Assembly: GCA_032358255.1 (NCBI GenBank)
Contig: JAULBX010017859.1
Span: forward strand, 23,039 to 87,038
Direction: 5' to 3'
DNA: 64,000 bases
Source of the DNA: Heterotrichella gracilis
Taxonomy: Eukaryota > Sar > Xanthophyceae > Tribonematales > Xanthonemataceae
This document shows positions 1 through 9,094 of this stretch, one piece after another (within the stretch, counting starts at the first letter, position 1; each line of letters starts with the position of its first letter). The notes under the pieces were generated by a model that had not been told where the DNA came from, did not search any database, and saw nothing but the letters and a program-made list of their open reading frames with translations. A program made the translations under genes and the position numbers.

Positions 1-1976
1 TGAAAAAACGACTCATTCATAGTCTTCTGATACTGTTTTGCGTTCATTTTTCGACGGCACAAACAAATCAAATGCTCCGTTCTCAGGCCATTGCAGCTGA
101 GAAGAACAAAGATTGGTATGGTGCTCAGCAATATTATAGTCGTTTGTATGCGGCCGATAGCAGCAATATTAAAATACAATATGCCTTTGCCGAATCAGCC
201 CGGTTAGCTTACGATCTTTCTACAGCTTATTATTTGTATTCAAAAACAGCAGCTTTGGATAATGGTAGAAGATTTCCGCTCACTTTTTACTGGATGGGGC
301 AAATTTTAAAGAATAAACAAAAGTATAAAGAAGCAAAACAATGGTTTACCAAATTTTATAAACTCGACCTTAAAAAGGAAAAATACCAGTATTATAAGAT
401 GAAGTCAAAACTGGAAATGGAAGCCTGTGACCTTGCTCAAATATTGATCAAATCGCCGGTATTACCACCACCGGAGCACCTCGATGTCACCGTTAATTCA
501 AAATTGAGTGAGTACTCAGCCTTCGAAAGAGACAGTAGTTTGTATTTTTCTTCCATTCGTGTTCCCGAACGTAAAGCAGCACCAAAGAATGTGGAAGAGG
601 CACAATTGGAAGCAGATAAGATCACCTACAGTAAAATTTACCGCTCTGAAAGTAAAAACCAGAAATGGAAAAAAATAAAGGTGTTGGACACGCTTATCAA
701 TGCCAATCGCATGCACACCGCTAACGCTTGTTTTAATGAAGATATGACACAAATGGTGATCTCCCGTTGTGTAGCGCTCAATGCCAGTGAATACCGCTGT
801 GATTTATACATCAGTTATCTTAAAAATAAAAAGTGGACCAATGCCATTAAGATGGAAGAGCCGGTAAATCAAGCAAGCGTGAGTACCACTCAACCAAATT
901 TTGGAATGCTCAATGGTAAGAGAGTGTTGTTTTTTTCCAGTGACCGGGCAGGTGGAGAAGGGGGATTGGATATTTGGTATTCAGTGATCAACGATAACGG
1001 TACTTATGAAAAACCGGTGAATGCCGGTAAATCAATTAATACTCCCGATGATGATATCACGCCTTGGTTTGTTAACAACGACAGTACCTTGTATTACAGC
1101 AGCAGCTATCCAAAAGGATTTGGCGGATTTGATGTTTTTAAAAGTGAGTACCGGAATTTTCAATTCAATGCAGCTCAAAATATGGGTTATCCTATCAACA
1201 GCAGTTTTAACGATGTTTATTTTTCAACGAATTCAGAAAATACCAGAATGTATGTATCCAGCAACCGTGTTGGTTCTTTCTTTGAAGGAAAACAAAATTG
1301 TTGTAATGACATTTACCGCTTTAGATTAGATACTCTAAAACATATACCACAATTGAAAGTGGATACGACACTTGTTTTTAAAGAAAAGTTAAAACTTCTT
1401 GTGCCATTAACCTTGTATTTTCATAATGATGAACCGGACCCAAAAACAAAGAATACCACAACTACTAAAAATTACGAGACTACCTATACCGATTATAAAG
1501 TGCTTTCAGCAGAGTATCTGAAAGAATACACCACCGGTTTAAAAGGCGATAAAAAAGAATTGGCCGCAAACAGGATCAGTAATTTTTTTACAGATAGTGT
1601 AGAAGCCGGTATTGACGGACTCAGACAGTTTACCGATTTGTTAGAAAAAGTGGTGAAGAATGGTGAGACAGTAAAAATAACCTTGAAGGGTTATTGCAGT
1701 CCCTTAGCCAGCACCGATTACAATATCAATTTAGCGAAACGCCGCATCAGTAGTTTGAAAAATTATTTTATGGAAGCAAAAGGTGGTTTGTTTGTCAAAT
1801 ACATGAACAACACCGTTGAAGGCGAAGGTAAAATTTTGATTGAGCAGGTAGAAATTGGTGAATTACCGGTATCCAAGACCAGTGATGATTTGAAAGATAA
1901 ACGAAATTCCGTTTATAGTCCCACGGCAGCTTCTGAAAGAAAAATTCAGATCATTGCTGTTAGTTATGGACAGTGA
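1..1976 (+). CDS. PorE-like envelope protein (TPR, PD40 propeller, OmpA-like), 5' end cut by one base
   Basis: The reading frame is open from base 3, and the window opens with TG followed by AAA AAA CGA, so the start ATG very probably has its A one base before the window. This gives a signal peptide (Lys-Lys-Arg, a hydrophobic stretch, then STAQ) and about 658 residues. Seen in order: TPR-like helices (about 25-130), a PD40/WD40-like beta-propeller with repeated FSSDRxGGxGGxDIW-type blades (about 210-450), and a C-terminal OmpA-like segment with a GYCSP...NxxLAKRRISSL pattern (about 540-600). That order matches PorE, the periplasmic T9SS protein thought to link the secretion ring to peptidoglycan, although I could not make out the carboxypeptidase-regulatory-like domain of PorE. 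A T9SS cargo protein lies nearby. The architecture is clear; the PorE assignment is inferred. Confidence 0.8.
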   Translation, partial: KKRLIHSLLILFCVHFSTAQTNQMLRSQAIAAEKNKDWYGAQQYYSRLYAADSSNIKIQYAFAESARLAYDLSTAYYLYSKTAALDNGRRFPLTFYWMGQILKNKQKYKEAKQWFTKFYKLDLKKEKYQYYKMKSKLEMEACDLAQILIKSPVLPPPEHLDVTVNSKLSEYSAFERDSSLYFSSIRVPERKAAPKNVEEAQLEADKITYSKIYRSESKNQKWKKIKVLDTLINANRMHTANACFNEDMTQMVISRCVALNASEYRCDLYISYLKNKKWTNAIKMEEPVNQASVSTTQPNFGMLNGKRVLFFSSDRAGGEGGLDIWYSVINDNGTYEKPVNAGKSINTPDDDITPWFVNNDSTLYYSSSYPKGFGGFDVFKSEYRNFQFNAAQNMGYPINSSFNDVYFSTNSENTRMYVSSNRVGSFFEGKQNCCNDIYRFRLDTLKHIPQLKVDTTLVFKEKLKLLVPLTLYFHNDEPDPKTKNTTTTKNYETTYTDYKVLSAEYLKEYTTGLKGDKKELAANRISNFFTDSVEAGIDGLRQFTDLLEKVVKNGETVKITLKGYCSPLASTDYNINLAKRRISSLKNYFMEAKGGLFVKYMNNTVEGEGKILIEQVEIGELPVSKTSDDLKDKRNSVYSPTAASERKIQIIAVSYGQ

Positions 1977-2090
1977 TACCTTTTTATTTTCGCGAAGCGA
2001 AAAAAATTCATCCGCGAAATTTAATTTGTTATAAAAATTAATCCAAATCTGTGAAATCAGCGTAATCTGCGTCAAAAAAGGAAGATGTTT

Positions 2091-3329
2091 TTACTCAAAC
2101 CTCAAACTATCAATCGGATCTAACTTAGAGGCTCTATTCGCAGGGATATATCCGCTTAATAATCCAACCACAATACAAATGATCACTCCGGTGACGATCC
2201 AGAACCAGGGAATAAAAAATCCGGTATCTAAGGCCAGACTGATCAAATTTCCCATAATGATTCCAAACACAATGCCAATGAGTCCGCCCATCACACAAAT
2301 TACCACACTTTCAATTAAGAACTGATTTTTGATGATCTTTTGAGTAGCACCCATGGCTTTTCTTAAACCTATTTCACGGGTACGTTCTGTTACACTTACC
2401 AGCATAATATTCATAAGGCCAATGGCGGCTCCCAGCAAGGTGATCAGTCCTATGATGGTAGCACCCATGGTCACTTTTTGCAGATTACCTATAAGCATGT
2501 TGGCCAGGTTATCTGATTTCACGATGTCAAAATCATCTTCGGCAGCGGCCGGTATTTTTCGGATTTTTCTAAAAACACCTTTGGCTTCATTTAATAAAAT
2601 AGTTAACAGTGAAGAATTTTTACTAAGAACATTAATGGTAAAACTCATATCAGGCTTTCCAAAATACTGTCTGGCCGTGTTTAGTGGGATAATGCAAATT
2701 TTATCTCCTCCAAAGCCCGAACTATTACCTTTCGGTTTTAAAACACCTATGACTTTATATCTTCCTGAACCAATTTTGATGAATTTATTTAGTGCGTCTC
2801 CTTTTTTTCCAAACAAAGATTTTTCGACATCCTTGCCAATGAGCGTTAAATGTGTGCTTCCAATAATTTCATTGCTGCTTAGGTTTCTCCCTTTTTCTAA
2901 TTCGTAGCCTGCCGTTAAGATGTAATTTTCATCGGCACCAAATACCTGAATATTGGGATTGGTCTTGATGTTTTCATAACGCAGTCTGGCTGAAAAACTA
3001 GCGAGTGTTGAAACGGAAGTAAAAACCGGATAAGTAAATTCTTTTTTGAAACGAAGTGCTTCTTTAAAGGTGATTGGTTGGTAGGACTTTGATTTTCTGC
3101 CTTTTCTGCCTACACGAATGTTCACGTCTGCGTTGCGAATGGTAAAGGTGTTGGCGCCCATATCCGTAAAATTATCGTTGATGCCATTTTTAATAGCGTC
3201 AATAGCTGATAATATTCCAACAAGCGCCATGATTCCAATGCTGATGATGAGCATGGTGATGACTGCGCGCAGACGATTGGCTTTTATGGAACCAAGAGCA
3301 ATGGATATGTTTTCTTTTAAGAATCCCAC
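2091..3329 (-). CDS. MacB/FtsX-type ABC transporter permease
   Basis: Inner-membrane permease of the MacB class, which uses ATP hydrolysed by a partner to drive mechanical export or signalling across the periplasm. Seen: an N-terminal membrane helix (about 18-40), a large extracytoplasmic MacB_PCD-like domain (about 40-270), and a C-terminal FtsX unit of three helices with the family motif VTERTREIGLRKAMGA after the second helix. The frame extends to an ATG at 3347, but family proteins begin GFLKENISIALxSIKANxLR, so the GTG at 3329 is the likelier start. No ATPase or periplasmic adaptor gene adjoins it, so its partners must be encoded elsewhere. The substrate cannot be told from sequence. Confidence 0.88.
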   Translation of the reverse strand: MGFLKENISIALGSIKANRLRAVITMLIISIGIMALVGILSAIDAIKNGINDNFTDMGANTFTIRNADVNIRVGRKGRKSKSYQPITFKEALRFKKEFTYPVFTSVSTLASFSARLRYENIKTNPNIQVFGADENYILTAGYELEKGRNLSSNEIIGSTHLTLIGKDVEKSLFGKKGDALNKFIKIGSGRYKVIGVLKPKGNSSGFGGDKICIIPLNTARQYFGKPDMSFTINVLSKNSSLLTILLNEAKGVFRKIRKIPAAAEDDFDIVKSDNLANMLIGNLQKVTMGATIIGLITLLGAAIGLMNIMLVSVTERTREIGLRKAMGATQKIIKNQFLIESVVICVMGGLIGIVFGIIMGNLISLALDTGFFIPWFWIVTGVIICIVVGLLSGYIPANRASKLDPIDSLRFE

Positions 3330-3512
3330 TGTGATAAAATTACACAAATCATTTATGACAAGAGCAATTACTATTTAAACTGTTATTAGGGCTGCTGAGT
3401 GGCAGAATAAGCAGTTGGAGCGTGTTCATTTTTTAATTGTTAAATTTCCATTCAGATTTAAACGAATTTGTTAGTTTAGTTTATCATTAATTTTTAAAAA
3501 AAAGGAGGAAAA

Positions 3513-3956
3513 ATGCCTAACATTCAACTAAACATGCTGGCGGTCGGTATCGCTGTAATTGCACACTTTGTTCTTGGCTTTATTTGGTACACACCACTTT
3601 TTGGTAAACGCTGGGGTCGTGAAATGGGTTACGATCCAAATGAAAAACCTAAATCTTCAGAAATGATCAAGGGAATGGTCTTCAATCTCATTGGTAATTT
3701 CTTTTTAGTTTATGTGTTTTCACATAATATTGCTGCTTGGGATCCAAGAAGCTGGGGATTGCCTGCATCAACAGAATCAGCCACTTCAACTGCTATGATG
3801 GCCGCTGTTTTCACCTGGTTAGGATTTTATTTTCCGGTGGACTTAGGTTCTACTGTTTGGGACAGAAGGTCCTGGACACTTTTTTTCATCAACACCGGGT
3901 ATCATTTGGCTTCACTCATTGTGGTGGCACTGATCATGGTGTATATGTCAGCATAA
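3513..3956 (+). CDS. DUF1761 family membrane protein
   Basis: Small integral membrane protein of 147 residues with about four hydrophobic helices (about 8-27, 52-70, 90-110, 125-145). The motifs GFIWYTPLFGKRW near the N-terminus and the conserved small-residue and Trp pattern match DUF1761, a family without known function. The start is well set: an unusually strong purine-rich ribosome binding site, AAGGAGG, lies six bases before the ATG. Bacteroidota rarely depend on Shine-Dalgarno pairing, so this is notable. The gene stands alone between a divergent permease and its own terminator. Confidence 0.85.
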   Translation: MPNIQLNMLAVGIAVIAHFVLGFIWYTPLFGKRWGREMGYDPNEKPKSSEMIKGMVFNLIGNFFLVYVFSHNIAAWDPRSWGLPASTESATSTAMMAAVFTWLGFYFPVDLGSTVWDRRSWTLFFINTGYHLASLIVVALIMVYMSA

Positions 3957-3978
3957 AACAGTTCGCGAAAAATAAAAG

Positions 3979-4014
3979 ATCCTGAATGGAAATTTCCACT
4001 CAGGATTTTTTTTT
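3979..4014 (+). terminator. Rho-independent terminator after the DUF1761 gene
   Basis: A hairpin with 13-base arms (ATCCTGAATGGAA and TTCCACTCAGGAT, one mismatch) is followed by a run of nine T. It lies 23 bases past the stop codon. Confidence 0.88.
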
Positions 4015-4031
4015 GATCGTGTTTCGTTAAG

Positions 4032-5636
4032 CTATTTCGAAATTATGAGTTTGCCAGATTTCACAACTTGCATTTCTTTTGTAATGGAATAAAAATAAAC
4101 GGCGTTGCTTAAATGACTTAAATCCAGCTCTAATTCACTTCTTTGATTTAGGTGTTTTTTACAAAACACTATTCTTCCAAAAATATCCTTAAGCTCGAAC
4201 GAGTAGGATTCATCTTGACTAAAACTTGAAATTAAAGTGATTTTACCTGAACTTGGATTTGGAAAAACTGACAAGGAACCAAGTGAATTTTCTCGTATGT
4301 CTGTTGGTTGTTCTAAACATCCGTCTTTTGAGTCTAAACTTAATGATGACATGGTCATACTTAAAGTAGAAAGATTTCCTCCGGCTATGCTCGTAAAATG
4401 AAAAGAGCTTGTGTCAAATACCACAATATTCTGATTGACGGATCCTTTGTAATAACAGGAGATCGAACTGCTGCCAAGTTCATCAATAATAAAAAGTCCA
4501 ACATTGTCATAACTATTTTGGGCATTCTGTCTTACATATATTTCTACCGGATTTCCAATAATGGCAGTGTTTTTGTTGGAGTAGGTTACGGCATCAATAT
4601 TGGTAAGAGAGGCGCTGGCATACCAATTCGTGAGGCCGAGTGAATCTGTACGAATCAACCAACTTCCGGTGTTTCCGACTATCAAATAACCTTTGTCCGA
4701 GGTCTTTTTAAGATTCATATCTCTTTTAAATTCTTCGCTAATTGAATTGCTTGAGGGGTAATATGATTTTGCCCAATCTTGATTCCCACTGCTATCAATA
4801 CTTACTAGACATGGTAAACCCGCTGAAATAAGGCACTTGTAACCCTTTTTATCAAGCTGTATGTCTAGGCCTATAACATATTCAACAGAGGCATCACAAT
4901 ATTTTTTACTCCAAACTGAATTTCCGGTTTTATCCAATTTCATGATTGTAGCGCAAGCTCTAAAAACGCCCCCGTTTTCCATTCCACCAATAACAATATA
5001 TCCTGAATCGTTACTTTGTTTTACGCTGGAGGCAAAATTATCAGCATATGAATTGGCATACGTTTTTAACCATTCGAGCCCTCCTGTTTTGCTGAGTTTA
5101 GCCACAAATGAATGCTGCCAGGCTCCTGAAACTGTATAAGATAAGAGTGCCGCACCACTGAGAACAAAACCTGAATCTATAGTAGAATTGATCGAAAGTG
5201 GAATTATATTCACATACGGACTTTTATTTAGCTGATGACACCACAAGGTATCTCCATTGGGTTTAAACTTAATACAAAAGCCATCTCCCCAATAAGTATT
5301 TTGACGGAAGTTTTTATATCCTACTGCAGCAAATGAAGAATCTAAAGACTGAGTAGCATCAATAAACTTAGAGCTTTCAATTCCTACAGAACTACTTAAG
5401 TCATAAATTCGACTCCATAAAATGTTACCGGAAGAATCAACTTTAGAAATTGTGTTTTTGTTTCGTTGAATATTTCCAAAGTAAAGAATGGCATCATCTT
5501 TTGTTGGTAAAAGTATTTCTGAACCAATTCCTAAGCCTGGTTTAGATAAGTTTTTGGTTTGAATAAGTTGTGAAAAATAATGAGGGGGCAAAAATGCAAG
5601 GCAAATGAAAATAAAATAACGACTAGCTTGTTTCAT
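4032..5636 (-). CDS. Secreted T9SS cargo protein with propeller-like repeats
   Basis: Exported protein of 534 residues. An N-terminal signal peptide (FIFICLAFLPP region, ending near YFSQ) is followed by repeated segments of the type D-SGN--W-K-Y--S, spaced roughly 45-60 residues apart, as in secreted Bacteroidota proteins with delta-60 or PQQ-like propeller repeats. The last 80 residues form a type A T9SS sorting domain: VFPNPSSGKITL, then LKDIFGRIV, then LxxLSNAVYFYSI and a terminal KLIISK. It is therefore expected to cross the outer membrane by T9SS and be anchored or released at the cell surface. No catalytic motif was recognised, so function is unknown. Confidence 0.85.
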   Translation of the reverse strand: MKQASRYFIFICLAFLPPHYFSQLIQTKNLSKPGLGIGSEILLPTKDDAILYFGNIQRNKNTISKVDSSGNILWSRIYDLSSSVGIESSKFIDATQSLDSSFAAVGYKNFRQNTYWGDGFCIKFKPNGDTLWCHQLNKSPYVNIIPLSINSTIDSGFVLSGAALLSYTVSGAWQHSFVAKLSKTGGLEWLKTYANSYADNFASSVKQSNDSGYIVIGGMENGGVFRACATIMKLDKTGNSVWSKKYCDASVEYVIGLDIQLDKKGYKCLISAGLPCLVSIDSSGNQDWAKSYYPSSNSISEEFKRDMNLKKTSDKGYLIVGNTGSWLIRTDSLGLTNWYASASLTNIDAVTYSNKNTAIIGNPVEIYVRQNAQNSYDNVGLFIIDELGSSSISCYYKGSVNQNIVVFDTSSFHFTSIAGGNLSTLSMTMSSLSLDSKDGCLEQPTDIRENSLGSLSVFPNPSSGKITLISSFSQDESYSFELKDIFGRIVFCKKHLNQRSELELDLSHLSNAVYFYSITKEMQVVKSGKLIISK

Positions 5637-5737
5637 TTTTTTGGGTTTAAAATTGTGTTATCTAATTTCGGAAATATTATTAACGAATCAAAATAAACAC
5701 CCAAAAGAAATGGAATAAAGCAATCTTACAAAAACAA

Positions 5738-6619
5738 CTATTGATAGATCGCTTTCTTCGCCGCCAATAAGGTATTTTGTATCAAGGATGCAATGGTCAT
5801 AGGCCCTACGCCTCCCGGCACAGGAGTAATGTAACTGCATTTAGGCGCCACTTCATCAAACTTAACATCGCCTTTTAATACAAATCCACTTTTTGATTCG
5901 GTGCTTGGAACGCGGGTAGTGCCCACATCAATCACCACAGCTCCTTGTTTGACCATGTCCGCCGTTAAAAATTCGGGTTTTCCCAAGGCGCAAACAATAA
6001 TATCCGCATTCAAGGTGTGTGATTTCAGATCTTTTGTTTTGCTGTGACAAAGAGTGACAGTGCAATTTCCAACCGGATTATTTTTAGCCAATAGAATGCT
6101 CATAGGTGAACCCACGATGTGGGAACGACCAATGACCACACAGTTCTTACCGGCGGTTTCAATCTTGTATTTGCGTAATAACTCTACAATTCCAAATGGG
6201 GTGGCACTCACGTATGTTGGCAGATCTAATACCATGCGTCCTACATTTACAGGATGGAACCCATCCACATCTTTTTGCGGAATAACGGCTTCCAATACCT
6301 TGTGTTCGTTGATGTGTTTAGGTAAAGGCAATTGAACAATAAATCCATCCACATCGGGATTGTTATTTAATTCAGAAACAGTCTGCAATAGTTTTTCTTC
6401 TGTGGTATCTGCCGCTAAACGAATGAGCGTGGATTTAAATCCAACCCGTTCACAACTTTTTATTTTGTTGGCGACATAGGTCTCACTTCCGCCATCATTA
6501 CCCACCAAAATGGCGGCAAGATGAGGTTGTTTGAGTCCTTTAGAAAGCATGGCTTTCACTTCCATAGCAATTTCCTCTTGTATTTCTAAAGAGATTTTTT
6601 TTCCGTCTATTAATTGCAT
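5738..6619 (-). CDS. folD: Bifunctional methylenetetrahydrofolate dehydrogenase/cyclohydrolase FolD
   Basis: Cytosolic enzyme that converts 5,10-methylene-THF to 5,10-methenyl-THF (NADP-linked) and then to 10-formyl-THF, supplying one-carbon units for purine and formyl-Met-tRNA synthesis. At 293 residues it has the usual family length. Seen: the catalytic stretch YVANK (Tyr48, Lys52), PLPKH and [13 protein letters not shown] (about 115-127), the nucleotide-binding motif GRSHIVGSP (164-172) and the C-terminal signature [10 protein letters not shown] (266-275). It is a single gene between unrelated neighbours. Confidence 0.97.
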   Translation of the reverse strand: MQLIDGKKISLEIQEEIAMEVKAMLSKGLKQPHLAAILVGNDGGSETYVANKIKSCERVGFKSTLIRLAADTTEEKLLQTVSELNNNPDVDGFIVQLPLPKHINEHKVLEAVIPQKDVDGFHPVNVGRMVLDLPTYVSATPFGIVELLRKYKIETAGKNCVVIGRSHIVGSPMSILLAKNNPVGNCTVTLCHSKTKDLKSHTLNADIIVCALGKPEFLTADMVKQGAVVIDVGTTRVPSTESKSGFVLKGDVKFDEVAPKCSYITPVPGGVGPMTIASLIQNTLLAAKKAIYQ

Positions 6620-6769
6620 AGTTTGAACATTAAAAAAATAAAAGGTAAAGAAAGTTTTAAGTTAAAAATAATTCAATAAAAGAAAAATTATTTTATGGAA
6701 ACTAAGCTAAGCTTTTTTTTGAAAAGAAATGTAAACACCTGATTTATCTCATGTTCATTCAGTCTATTT

Positions 6770-7162
6770 TCATTTACTGAGTTTAAACATTTTCTGGATA
6801 TTGCCCGCAAATCCAATGGGTTCTTGTACGGTCATTTTCGCTAAAATTAATTTTCCCATGGTAGAGTCTTTACCATTTCCATTTTCAGGTTTCTTTACAA
6901 ATTTAAGTTTAAAAAATCCCAGAAATAAAGCTTCATCCGTAAAACGTGCTTTGCCACTTATACGGGCGCCTTTACCACACGCTTTATTAGGACCATATTC
7001 ACCATGACCATTGTCTTTTATTTCAAGAATAATATTGCCGCAGTCTGAATTCGCAGCTATCCAGGTTCCGGTCATATCAATGGGAAACTTATCTATTTTT
7101 TTACAAGTTGAATTGGAAAAACAAAAGAGAAATAAAACGAAGGCAGAAAAAAATAATTTCAT
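6770..7162 (-). CDS. Small exported protein of unknown function
   Basis: Protein of 130 residues with a hydrophobic N-terminus (LFFSAFVLFLFCFSNST) before Cys20. The Cys could be lipidated, but the preceding NST is a poor lipobox, so plain secretion is also possible. The mature part begins with a MTGTWIA segment, followed by a mostly beta pattern with three further Cys, a layout seen in small lipocalin-like or Gly-Thr-Trp domain proteins; I cannot assign a family. The downstream neighbour on this strand is folD, 150 bases away, with no sign of coupling. Confidence 0.6.
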   Translation of the reverse strand: MKLFFSAFVLFLFCFSNSTCKKIDKFPIDMTGTWIAANSDCGNIILEIKDNGHGEYGPNKACGKGARISGKARFTDEALFLGFFKLKFVKKPENGNGKDSTMGKLILAKMTVQEPIGFAGNIQKMFKLSK

Positions 7163-7691
7163 TTCGGTGATGGGCTTTTTGATTGTTTCCTTTAACTAAT
7201 GTACAAAAAAATGATACATGGTACAAATGAGATAGCTGTTTTTTGGAAGAGTATTTAGAAAGGAAGAACCTAGAAGCAAGAACCAAGAACAAAGAAACAA
7301 GAATCTAGAACCAAGTAGTTTAAGCTTAAAGCCCCCTAGTAAAGCCGAATTCGAATTAATCATAACGCTTAGTGTTTCTTAGTGTGCTATGTGTCTAAGT
7401 GGTCTCTCTTTTGTCTATTGCCCAATGGTAAGTGCCTAATCGAATTAACAATAACGCTTAGTGTTTCTTAGTGAGCTAAGTGTCTAAGTGGTCTCTCCTG
7501 CCAACTGCCATCTGCCTACTGCCAACTGCAACTGCCTCCTGCTACTACTTACTGCCATCTACCGCTTCGACTCCACTTCGGCTACGCTCAGTGCATCGCG
7601 CTCAGCGTCCGAGCCAACTATAAAGCATCCTAAATAAATCTTCGTGTTTCTAAGTGTTCTAAGTGTCTTAGTGGTTTATTATTCCAACTAC
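7163..7691. repeat. Gene-free spacer with three diverged TTAGTG/CTAAGTG repeats
   Basis: This spacer of about 530 bases has no convincing gene. Two direct copies of a 56-57 base unit lie at 7352-7407 and 7441-7497, nearly identical and both containing CTTAGTGTTTCTTAGTG and GTCTAAGTGGTCTCTC. A shorter, more diverged copy is at 7639-7677. Between them lie low-complexity tracts: AAGAACCAAG-like units at about 7262-7316 and a CTGCC(N)4-6 tract at 7499-7540. A related copy occurs at 18799-18880. These look like dispersed intergenic repeats of the kind common in Bacteroidota, not protein-coding elements. Confidence 0.75.
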
Positions 7692-9032
7692 CTACTGCCT
7701 CGGCATTCCCTTTGGCATACTGCGCATCATTTTGGCCATGGCGTTTTTATCGTTCATCATGCGCATCATTTTGCGGGTTTCTTCAAATTGTTTTAATAAT
7801 TTGTTTACTTCCTGCACACCTTGTCCGCTTCCTTTTGCCAAACGCTGTCTGCGAGAACCATTCAGTAATTCAGGCTGACTTCTTTCAGCCGGGGTCATGC
7901 TAAAAATGATGGCTTCAATTCCTTTAAAGGCATTGTCATCAATGTCCATATTCTTTACAGCCTTACCCATTCCCGGAATCATGCCAACGAGGTCTTTGAT
8001 GTTCCCCATTTTTTTGATTTGATGCAATTGATTTAAAAAATCATTAAAATCAAATTTATTGGTAGCAATTTTTTTATTGAGTTTACGCGCTTCTTCTTCG
8101 CTGAACTGCTCTTGAGCACGTTCTACCAAAGTAACCACGTCGCCCATTCCTAAAATACGGTCGGCCATACGCTCCGGATAAAATACATCCAGAGCTTCCA
8201 TTTTTTCGCCGGTACCAATAAATTTAATGGGTTTATTGACCACGCTCTTAATTGATAGGGCCGCACCACCGCGGGTATCTCCATCTAGTTTGGTTAAAAT
8301 GACACCATCAAAATCTAATTTATCATTAAAGGCTTTCGCAGTATTCACAGCATCCTGACCGGTCATACTATCCACCACAAATAAGATCTCATTAGGCTTA
8401 ACCGCTTTTTTGAGTTCGGTGATTTCGGTCATCATGAGTTCATCAATGGCTAAACGGCCCGCTGTATCTATCAATACAACTGAGTTACCGTTTTCTTTCG
8501 CTTGTTTAATTGCCGCTTCAGCAATCTTGATCGGATTTTTTTCTTCCTTATTACTAAATACTTCAACACCAATTTGCTCTCCTAATACATGTAACTGATC
8601 CACAGCAGCCGGACGATACACGTCACAAGCCACCATCAAAGGTTTTTTACCTTTTTTAGTTTTTAAATAATTGGCCAGTTTTCCGGTAAAGGTTGTTTTA
8701 CCGGAACCTTGTAAACCACTCATTAAAATAATGGTTGGATTGCCGCCTAAATAAATATCTTCCTTAGTGCCGCCCATTAAATTGGCCAGCTCATCGTGCG
8801 TGATCTTTACAAGCAGTTGTCCGGGAGATACCGCTGTAAGCACATTCTGGCCCAAAGCTTTTTCCTTCACACTATCGGTAAATGATTTGGCAACTTTATA
8901 GTTAACGTCAGCGTCCAGTAAGGCTTTTCTAACTTCTTTCAGCGTTTCGGCAACGTTTATTTCAGTGATCTTACCTTGCCCTTTTAATACCTTAAATGCG
9001 CGGTCCAGATTATCCTGTAAATTATTGAACAT
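7692..9032 (-). CDS. ffh: Signal recognition particle protein Ffh
   Basis: GTPase that binds signal sequences on nascent chains and, with 4.5S RNA, delivers ribosomes to FtsY at the membrane. Seen: the N-domain helical bundle (1-95), the G domain with P-loop GLQGSGKTT (106-114), DVYRPAAVDQL (about 137-147), DTAGRL and TKLDGDTRGG, and a Met-rich M domain (about 300-446) ending in RMMNDKNAMAKMMRSMPKGM. The frame continues upstream to 9059, but the family start is MFNNLQDNLDRAFKVLKGQGKI-like, so ATG at 9032 is chosen. ftsY lies under 3 kb away on the other strand. Confidence 0.97.
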   Translation of the reverse strand: MFNNLQDNLDRAFKVLKGQGKITEINVAETLKEVRKALLDADVNYKVAKSFTDSVKEKALGQNVLTAVSPGQLLVKITHDELANLMGGTKEDIYLGGNPTIILMSGLQGSGKTTFTGKLANYLKTKKGKKPLMVACDVYRPAAVDQLHVLGEQIGVEVFSNKEEKNPIKIAEAAIKQAKENGNSVVLIDTAGRLAIDELMMTEITELKKAVKPNEILFVVDSMTGQDAVNTAKAFNDKLDFDGVILTKLDGDTRGGAALSIKSVVNKPIKFIGTGEKMEALDVFYPERMADRILGMGDVVTLVERAQEQFSEEEARKLNKKIATNKFDFNDFLNQLHQIKKMGNIKDLVGMIPGMGKAVKNMDIDDNAFKGIEAIIFSMTPAERSQPELLNGSRRQRLAKGSGQGVQEVNKLLKQFEETRKMMRMMNDKNAMAKMMRSMPKGMPRQ

Positions 9033-9056
9033 GATATAATTTGTTATTTTAGACCG

Positions 9057-9064
9057 CAAATTTA
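9057..9064 (-). promoter_or_regulatory. Putative -7 element for ffh
   Basis: On the minus strand the bases read TAAATTTG, a full match to the Bacteroidota TAnnTTTG element, 25 bases before the chosen ffh start. No TTG was found at the expected -33 spacing, so the assignment rests on the -7 box alone. Confidence 0.5.
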
Positions 9065-9094
9065 AGAAATTGAATGTAATTTTAGGCGGAAAGA

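Noticed and set aside
7352-7677. Insertion sequence or CRISPR-like repeats
   Set aside because: Only two near-identical units and one diverged one, no transposase frame, no terminal inverted repeats and no even spacing.
9033-9094. FMN riboswitch before ribD
   Set aside because: Only 62 bases separate ribD from the divergent ffh start, too little for the conserved RFN structure, and its motifs are absent.
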